18,392 nucleotides of DNA from positions 1-18,392 of the forward strand of contig DKWE01000087.1 in NCBI GenBank assembly GCA_002491565.1, given 5' to 3'. Made by a program: the position numbers and the translations under genes. Below the pieces are notes generated by a model. The model saw only the letters and a list, made by a program, of their open reading frames with translations, ran no database searches and was not told where the DNA came from. The stretch comes from Lachnospiraceae bacterium UBA7160 (GTDB taxonomy: Bacteria > Bacillota > Clostridia > Lachnospirales > Lachnospiraceae). The stretch's first letter is position 1; each line of letters starts with the position of its first letter. Positions 13,927-18,392 of this stretch are shown in pieces.

Positions 13927-14940
13927 ATGGATTTGATATCAATCATAGTGCCTTGCTATAACGAGGAGGAAGCACTGCCGCTTTTTTACCGCGAGCTGCA
14001 GCAGGTGATGACGCAGATGGAACTGACCACATTTGAGGTGATTTTTGTGGATGATGGCTCCAGCGACGGGACACTTGCATGGATGCGGGAGCTGCACCGG
14101 CGCGATAAACGGTGCAGATACCTGTCTTTCTCCAGAAATTTTGGGAAGGAGGCGGCGATTTACGCGGGGCTGCTGCACGCGGAAGGCGATTACGTGGCGA
14201 CAATGGATGCGGACTTGCAGGACCCGCCCGCGCTTCTCCCGCAAATGTACCGTGTGCTCCGGGAGGAGGACTATGAATGTGCCGCGGCACGGCGCGTGAC
14301 CCGGGAGGGAGAACCTGGACTGCGTTCCTTTCTCTCAAAACAGTTTTACCACTGCGCGAATCGTATTTCGCAGGTGGAGTTCAAGGACGGCGCCCGGGAT
14401 TTCCGGCTGATGAGCCGGAAAATGGTGCAGGCAGTGCTCGAACTGGGGGAGTATAACCGGTTTTCCAAGGGGATGTTCTCCTGGGTCGGGTTCCGGACGA
14501 AATGGCTGGATTATGAAAACGTAGAGCGCGCCGCCGGAGAGACGAAATGGTCACTTCGAAAGCTGTTCCTGTATGCGTTAGAAGGGATTGCCGGCTTTTC
14601 TACGGCTCCGCTTATGGCAGCCGCAGTGTGCGGCTGTATCGTATGTATGCTTGCACTGCTTTTCGGGGTGGCGGGAATCGGCGCCCTCTTTGCAGGGACA
14701 TCCCTGTGGGCAGGAGCTTTCCTTCTGGCAGGGCTGGTACTGCTGGTAAGCGGGGTGCAGCTGCTCTGCGGCGGCATTTCCTCGTGGTATCTGGCCCGGA
14801 CTTATCTGGAGGTGAAGCACCGCCCGGTGTTCATCTTACAGGAATCGGGCGGGGGACAGGAGCATGCGGAAAAGAAGTGCATATTTGAAACAATTGTGCC
14901 GAAAAAGGGGGAAGAAACGCAATATGGAACGTCGGCGTAG
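13927..14940 (+). CDS. GT2 polyprenyl-phosphate glycosyltransferase (GtrB/CsbB/DPM1-like)
   Basis: 337 aa. AAAGGAG (13913-13919) lies 7 nt before the ATG at 13927. Motifs in order: IIVPCYNEEEALP, FVDDGSSDGT, SRNFGKEAAIYAGL and MDADLQDPP (metal-binding Asp94/Asp96, with Asp99), followed by two C-terminal membrane segments (about 218-300). This layout matches enzymes that move a sugar from a nucleotide donor to undecaprenyl phosphate on the cytoplasmic side. The last 17 bp overlap the YfhO-family gene, so they form an operon. In Bacillus subtilis, CsbB and YfhO act together to put GlcNAc on lipoteichoic acid. A similar job is inferred here, but the sugar and acceptor are unknown. The charged tail of about 30 residues after the last membrane segment looks unconserved. 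Confidence 0.92.
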   Translation: MDLISIIVPCYNEEEALPLFYRELQQVMTQMELTTFEVIFVDDGSSDGTLAWMRELHRRDKRCRYLSFSRNFGKEAAIYAGLLHAEGDYVATMDADLQDPPALLPQMYRVLREEDYECAAARRVTREGEPGLRSFLSKQFYHCANRISQVEFKDGARDFRLMSRKMVQAVLELGEYNRFSKGMFSWVGFRTKWLDYENVERAAGETKWSLRKLFLYALEGIAGFSTAPLMAAAVCGCIVCMLALLFGVAGIGALFAGTSLWAGAFLLAGLVLLVSGVQLLCGGISSWYLARTYLEVKHRPVFILQESGGGQEHAEKKCIFETIVPKKGEETQYGTSA

Positions 14941-17900
14941 GGAAAAAAGACTCATGCGCCGGAGCATGGCTTCCGGGAGCGGGCAGGGCAAGCACCAGGA
15001 AACAGCTTTGGAGAGCAGGCAAGTCAGGTATCAGAGCGCGAGTGCAGGAAGCGGACAGAACAGGTATCAGAGCACATGTGCAGGAAGCGGACAGAACAGA
15101 TATCAGAGCACATGTGCAGGAAGCGGACAGAACAGGTATCAGAGCGCGAGTGCAGGAAGCGGACAGAACAGGTATCAGAGCGCATGTGCAGGAAGCGGAC
15201 AGAACAGGTATCAGAGCGCGAGTGCGGAAAGCAGACAGGCTATGTACCAGAAGATATATGTAGAGAGCAGACGAATCGGGAATAGATGCTGGGAGTGGTG
15301 GCAGAAGAGCTGGGTGGATGTATTGTCTGCTGCTCTTCTTATCGGGCTTGCCTTGTTTTTTTGCTGGTTTGAGATTGGAAGATTCGGTATTTTTGGCTCT
15401 TCGGTGGACTGGATCAGCCAGCACAGTGTGATTCCAGAGCATTTCCGGCAGCAGTTTTATGCGACCGGCGAACTGTTTCCAGAGTTTGCGCCGGGCCTTG
15501 GGGGTGGGCAGAATCTTTATAATTTTGCCTACTATGGCCTGTACAGTCCACTGATTCTGCCCTCGTATCTGCTTCCTTCCGTCCGAATGGGGGATTACCT
15601 GATGGCAGTATCAATGCTGACGGTGGCAGCTTCGGCTGTGTTATTTTACGGATGGATGAGAAGCCAGGGGCAGCTGCGGGGAACCAGCTTTTTTGCAGCG
15701 CTTTTGCTTACCCTGTCAGGCCCGTTGATTTTTCAGTCTGCGCGGCAGGTGATGTTCGTCAATTATATGCCATTTCTCTGTCTGGCACTGTGGGGCGTTG
15801 ACCGTTATCTGCGCCGGGGAAAGCCAGGGGTGTACCTGTCTGGTGTTTTTTTGATGATTATGACCAGCTTTTACTACAGCGTTGGCGGAATGCTCGTATT
15901 GGTCATTTATGGACTTCACAGATACCTGTGGTACCGGGAGCATCTTAAAAAGCTTCCGGATGGCGGCTCCTTTTTTTCGAAAACGCTGCGGGATATAGTC
16001 CGGCTGCTGCTTCCGATGCTGGCGGCAGTTTTGCTGAGCGCATTCTTCTTGGTTCCTACTGCGGTGGCGCTTGCCGGAAAGCGGGGATGCAGCACAGGCG
16101 GGATAGAGGTGGCGCAGCTTCTTATGCCGCAGTTGTCGCTGTTTAAGCATCTGTACAGCGCCTATGCGATTGGGCTGACCACTTTTGTAATCACTGTGCT
16201 GATCTCCGGGCTGTTCTGGCGGGGCTGGAGCAGCCGCATCCTGATCTGGAGCTGTATCGCAGTGTTGAGTGTTCCGGTCTTTATGTGGCTTTTAAACGGC
16301 TGCCTCTATGTGAGAGAGAAAGCGCTGATTCCATTTCTTCCACTGTTCTGCTATGTAATTGTCTGCTATTGTGCGCGGACAGGAAAAGATAAATCCTGGA
16401 AACAGATCCTGGCGGGCAGCATCCCGTACGCAATGACACTGTTCCTTCTATATAAGGAGAGCGGCCATCGTGTCGGAGACTATATTTTACAAATTGGGCA
16501 GCTGCCAGAAAAACTGCAGAGTGGGAGCTATCTGGCGCTGGCGGACCGTAGGATGCTTGTGCTGCTCGATGCGCTTCTTATGCTGGTCTGGTATATCGTT
16601 TGTCAGGTATTCTGGAATATCCGGGGAAAGAAAAAAAGCGGCGGGCTGCTGCTGGTGTTTCCAGTACTGTTTTTGGTACTGTTTGGCACTTCATTTCGAA
16701 GTACGCAAAGCGTGGAGGACCGGGAATTCTATGAGCAGGTGAATCAGGAGGAGATCGGGAAAGCAATTGAGAAAGTACTTGCTCTGGACGACGGTTTTTA
16801 TCGGATCGAACAGCTGGGAAACAGTACGCAGCAGGCAGCCAATATCAACCGGGTGTGGAATGCCAGACAGTACCTCTCATCGATTTATTCCTCTTCCTAC
16901 AATGGCGCCTACCAGGAGTTTCGCATGAATACCTTTGATGTTGAGGAGCCGGCAGACAATTTTATGATGCAGCGCAGTTCCACAAACGCTGTTTTTCAGA
17001 GGCTGATGGGCGTGCGGTACCTGGTGAAGCTGTGGGAAAGTCCGGAGGCTGCAGCAGACAAAGAAAACAGCCCGTTTGGATATGAGTGGTTTCTGCAGGA
17101 AGGCTGCGTTGCCGTGTACAAAAATCAGGCTGCAGCGCCAATCTGCTATGCCACGGACCAGCTGATCACGGAGGAAACGTATAGGTCATTAGATTTTCCC
17201 CTGAACCAGACGATACTGGAGCGATATGCTGTGAGAAACGGAAAGCAGAAAACGAATGCGCAAAGCGAGCTGTCGGAGGTGGCAGGAGATACAAGGAAGG
17301 ATGCTGTCCTCGCGGGGATGACCGGGAAGAAAATGGAGTATGTAGTACCTGCAGAAGCAAGCGGCAGCGAGAAAGAGGAAATGATGATGACGGCAGCAGA
17401 ACGGAGCCAGAAGAAAAGGGAGAAATTGGCAGAGAAATGTGAGATCGAGGAGGTTACACTGGCACTGCCAGAGCTTGAAACAGAGGAGGGGCAAATCGAA
17501 AAGACAGAGACCGGATACCGGATCAGCGCGGATAAAACTTGGAGGGTGAAAGCACAGCTTACAGGACTTCCGGATATGGAGGGGCAAATACTGCATCTGC
17601 AGTTTCAGGTTCGGAATCAGAAGCCGTGGAAATCTATGTCAATCTGGATAAACGGCGTACAGAACACACTAGCATCTGTCTCCGCCAGCTATTTCTACTA
17701 TAATAATAATACGGCCTTTACGTATGCGGTTCCAATATCAGACAACATAGAGGAGGTATCTGTGACTCTTGGAAAGGGAGAATATGAGATAACAGAGCTG
17801 CGCACATGGATTGGACAACCGGACACAGAATGTACACTGTATCAGTCAGAGTTTCTGCCAGACTGGACAAAGACAAAGGGAAACCGTATCTGCGGACAGA

Positions 17901-18169
17901 TCGATGTGAAGAGTGACGGCTGCTTTATTACCTCAATCCCCTATGATGATGGCTTTGAGGTGAAGATCGATGGAGAGGCTTGTCCGATTGAAAAAGTAAA
18001 CACAGCATTTTTGGGATTTCCAATCGGGAAAGGGCAGCACAGCGTCGAGATTGTCTATCATGCGCCTGGCGCTGCTGTGGGGAGGGGCATTTCACTGTTT
18101 GGGATCTTGATAGTCCTCCTTTTTATCGTCCGTCTGCCCGGACATGGCTCTCGCCTGGCACCCGGCTGA
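14924..18169 (+). CDS. YfhO-family multi-pass membrane protein with N-terminal repeats
   Basis: 1081 aa from the ATG at 14924, which follows AAAGGGGG (14904-14911). An ATG at 14864 has a ribosome site almost touching it, and one at 14954 is also possible. The basic N-terminus carries 12-residue repeats (AGSGQNRYQS core) to about residue 112, which should stay in the cytoplasm. A membrane domain with many hydrophobic segments follows, opening with the family pattern DWISQH...GLGGGQNLYNF and YYGLYSPLILPSYLLP. The C-terminal third is mainly soluble and extracytoplasmic, ending with KIDGEACPIEKVNTAFLGFP, a typical YfhO end, and a final membrane segment. YfhO proteins are GT-C-like transferases that take the lipid-linked sugar made by the GT2 partner. 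The repeats and a Lys/Glu-rich stretch at about 825-855 are unusual additions. Confidence 0.88.
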   Translation: MERRRREKRLMRRSMASGSGQGKHQETALESRQVRYQSASAGSGQNRYQSTCAGSGQNRYQSTCAGSGQNRYQSASAGSGQNRYQSACAGSGQNRYQSASAESRQAMYQKIYVESRRIGNRCWEWWQKSWVDVLSAALLIGLALFFCWFEIGRFGIFGSSVDWISQHSVIPEHFRQQFYATGELFPEFAPGLGGGQNLYNFAYYGLYSPLILPSYLLPSVRMGDYLMAVSMLTVAASAVLFYGWMRSQGQLRGTSFFAALLLTLSGPLIFQSARQVMFVNYMPFLCLALWGVDRYLRRGKPGVYLSGVFLMIMTSFYYSVGGMLVLVIYGLHRYLWYREHLKKLPDGGSFFSKTLRDIVRLLLPMLAAVLLSAFFLVPTAVALAGKRGCSTGGIEVAQLLMPQLSLFKHLYSAYAIGLTTFVITVLISGLFWRGWSSRILIWSCIAVLSVPVFMWLLNGCLYVREKALIPFLPLFCYVIVCYCARTGKDKSWKQILAGSIPYAMTLFLLYKESGHRVGDYILQIGQLPEKLQSGSYLALADRRMLVLLDALLMLVWYIVCQVFWNIRGKKKSGGLLLVFPVLFLVLFGTSFRSTQSVEDREFYEQVNQEEIGKAIEKVLALDDGFYRIEQLGNSTQQAANINRVWNARQYLSSIYSSSYNGAYQEFRMNTFDVEEPADNFMMQRSSTNAVFQRLMGVRYLVKLWESPEAAADKENSPFGYEWFLQEGCVAVYKNQAAAPICYATDQLITEETYRSLDFPLNQTILERYAVRNGKQKTNAQSELSEVAGDTRKDAVLAGMTGKKMEYVVPAEASGSEKEEMMMTAAERSQKKREKLAEKCEIEEVTLALPELETEEGQIEKTETGYRISADKTWRVKAQLTGLPDMEGQILHLQFQVRNQKPWKSMSIWINGVQNTLASVSASYFYYNNNTAFTYAVPISDNIEEVSVTLGKGEYEITELRTWIGQPDTECTLYQSEFLPDWTKTKGNRICGQIDVKSDGCFITSIPYDDGFEVKIDGEACPIEKVNTAFLGFPIGKGQHSVEIVYHAPGAAVGRGISLFGILIVLLFIVRLPGHGSRLAPG
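15005..15256 (+). repeat. 36-bp tandem repeats in the YfhO N-terminus
   Basis: Units begin at 15041, 15077, 15113, 15149, 15185 and 15221, exactly 36 bp apart, with a partial unit before them. The core is GCAGGAAGCGGACAGAACAG. Two versions alternate, differing at AGTGCA/TGTGCA, which changes Ser to Cys. The last unit is diverged (GCGGAAAGCAGACAGGC). The array keeps the frame, so copy number could vary without loss of the protein. Confidence 0.9.
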
Positions 18170-18217
18170 ACCGCAACCAAATTGTAATAAAAAATCAGAA
18201 AAATTTGAAAAAAACAG

Positions 18218-18246
18218 TTGACAGATGGGGAAAGCCGTGGTAATAT
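18218..18246 (+). promoter_or_regulatory. Sigma-A promoter P1 of the next gene
   Basis: A perfect TTGACA (18218-18223), a 17-bp spacer ending in TGG (extended -10) and TAATAT (18241-18246). A transcript from here would soon form an 11-bp hairpin with G-U pairs (about 18253-18280, CGCTGC...GCAGCG), followed by an A-rich stretch. Confidence 0.85.
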
Positions 18247-18310
18247 GTATCTCGCTGCTGAGGAAAACACTTCGGCAGCGAAAAAGAAATAAAAAAAGTT
18301 AAAAAAGTTG

Positions 18311-18339
18311 TTGACAGACAAGGAAAACCGTGGTAATAT
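18311..18339 (+). promoter_or_regulatory. Sigma-A promoter P2, near-duplicate of P1
   Basis: A perfect TTGACA (18311-18316), a 17-bp spacer ending in TGG, and TAATAT (18334-18339). The spacer closely matches that of P1 (GACAAGGAAAACCGTGG versus GATGGGGAAAGCCGTGG). P2 is 93 bp downstream of P1. The gene it drives lies outside the window. Confidence 0.85.
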
Positions 18340-18392
18340 ATCAGAGCTGCTCCGGTAAACGAAAAGCCAGACAACAACACAGCACTTTGATA

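Noticed and set aside
14831..15442. 203-codon minus-strand frame with repeats such as LIPVLSASCT
   Set aside because: It is the mirror of the 36-bp YfhO repeat array and has no start signal or family match.

Overview
The window looks like a chromosome segment of a low-G+C-lineage gut Firmicute, most likely a Lachnospiraceae-type Clostridia. This is inferred from gene style: strong AGGAGG-type ribosome sites, sigma-A promoters with 17-bp spacers, XRE regulators, a Glu/Thr-rich PrsA-like lipoprotein, and GH27 and YczE genes. No rRNA, tRNA, complete insertion sequence or CRISPR array was found.

Layout, left to right. (1) The last codons of an upstream gene (1-16), then a lipoprotein foldase of the SurA/PrsA type (241-1839) with its own promoter and a strong terminator. 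(2) An XRE-type regulator with two families of helical repeats (2086-3300). (3) A rearranged island at 3438-5991. A 121-bp exact direct repeat, which is the tldD promoter plus the first 13 tldD codons, brackets foreign DNA holding an intact AlbA_2/Schlafen-like ATPase-fold regulator and a broken pglZ. PglZ is a signature protein of BREX phage-defence systems. A 60-bp exact copy of part of the XRE gene sits at the right edge. (4) tldD-tldE (5953-8642), a protease pair with a 1-nt overlap. (5) A YczE-type membrane protein on the minus strand (8723-9373). (6) A GH27 alpha-galactosidase coupled to a tiny Cys-rich zinc-ribbon-like protein (9784-11137). (7) A minus-strand OmpR-type response regulator and histidine kinase (13388 down to 11276). 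(8) A plus-strand polyprenyl-phosphate glycosyltransferase and a giant YfhO-family membrane protein (13927-18169), a pair resembling CsbB-YfhO, which glycosylates lipoteichoic acid. (9) A promoter region with two near-duplicate sigma-A promoters leading out of the window.

How the parts may work together. The GT2 enzyme would charge undecaprenyl phosphate with a sugar on the cytoplasmic side, and YfhO would transfer that sugar to a cell-wall polymer outside. The divergent two-component system sits next to them, with a CTTAAG-N4-CTTAAG site between the two units that fits an OmpR-family regulator. The tldD promoter copy to the left of the island appears to have been captured and could now drive the surviving AlbA_2 gene. 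Four separate tandem-repeat arrays (36 bp in the foldase, 78 bp in the XRE gene, 29 bp between genes, 36 bp in YfhO) show that the region is prone to slippage or duplication.

The most interesting area is 3438-5991, a decayed BREX fragment whose exact flanking repeats suggest a recent rearrangement. Second is 13389-13926, which packs a 29-bp minisatellite, a candidate operator and a possible group II intron remnant between the two-component system and the glycosylation operon.
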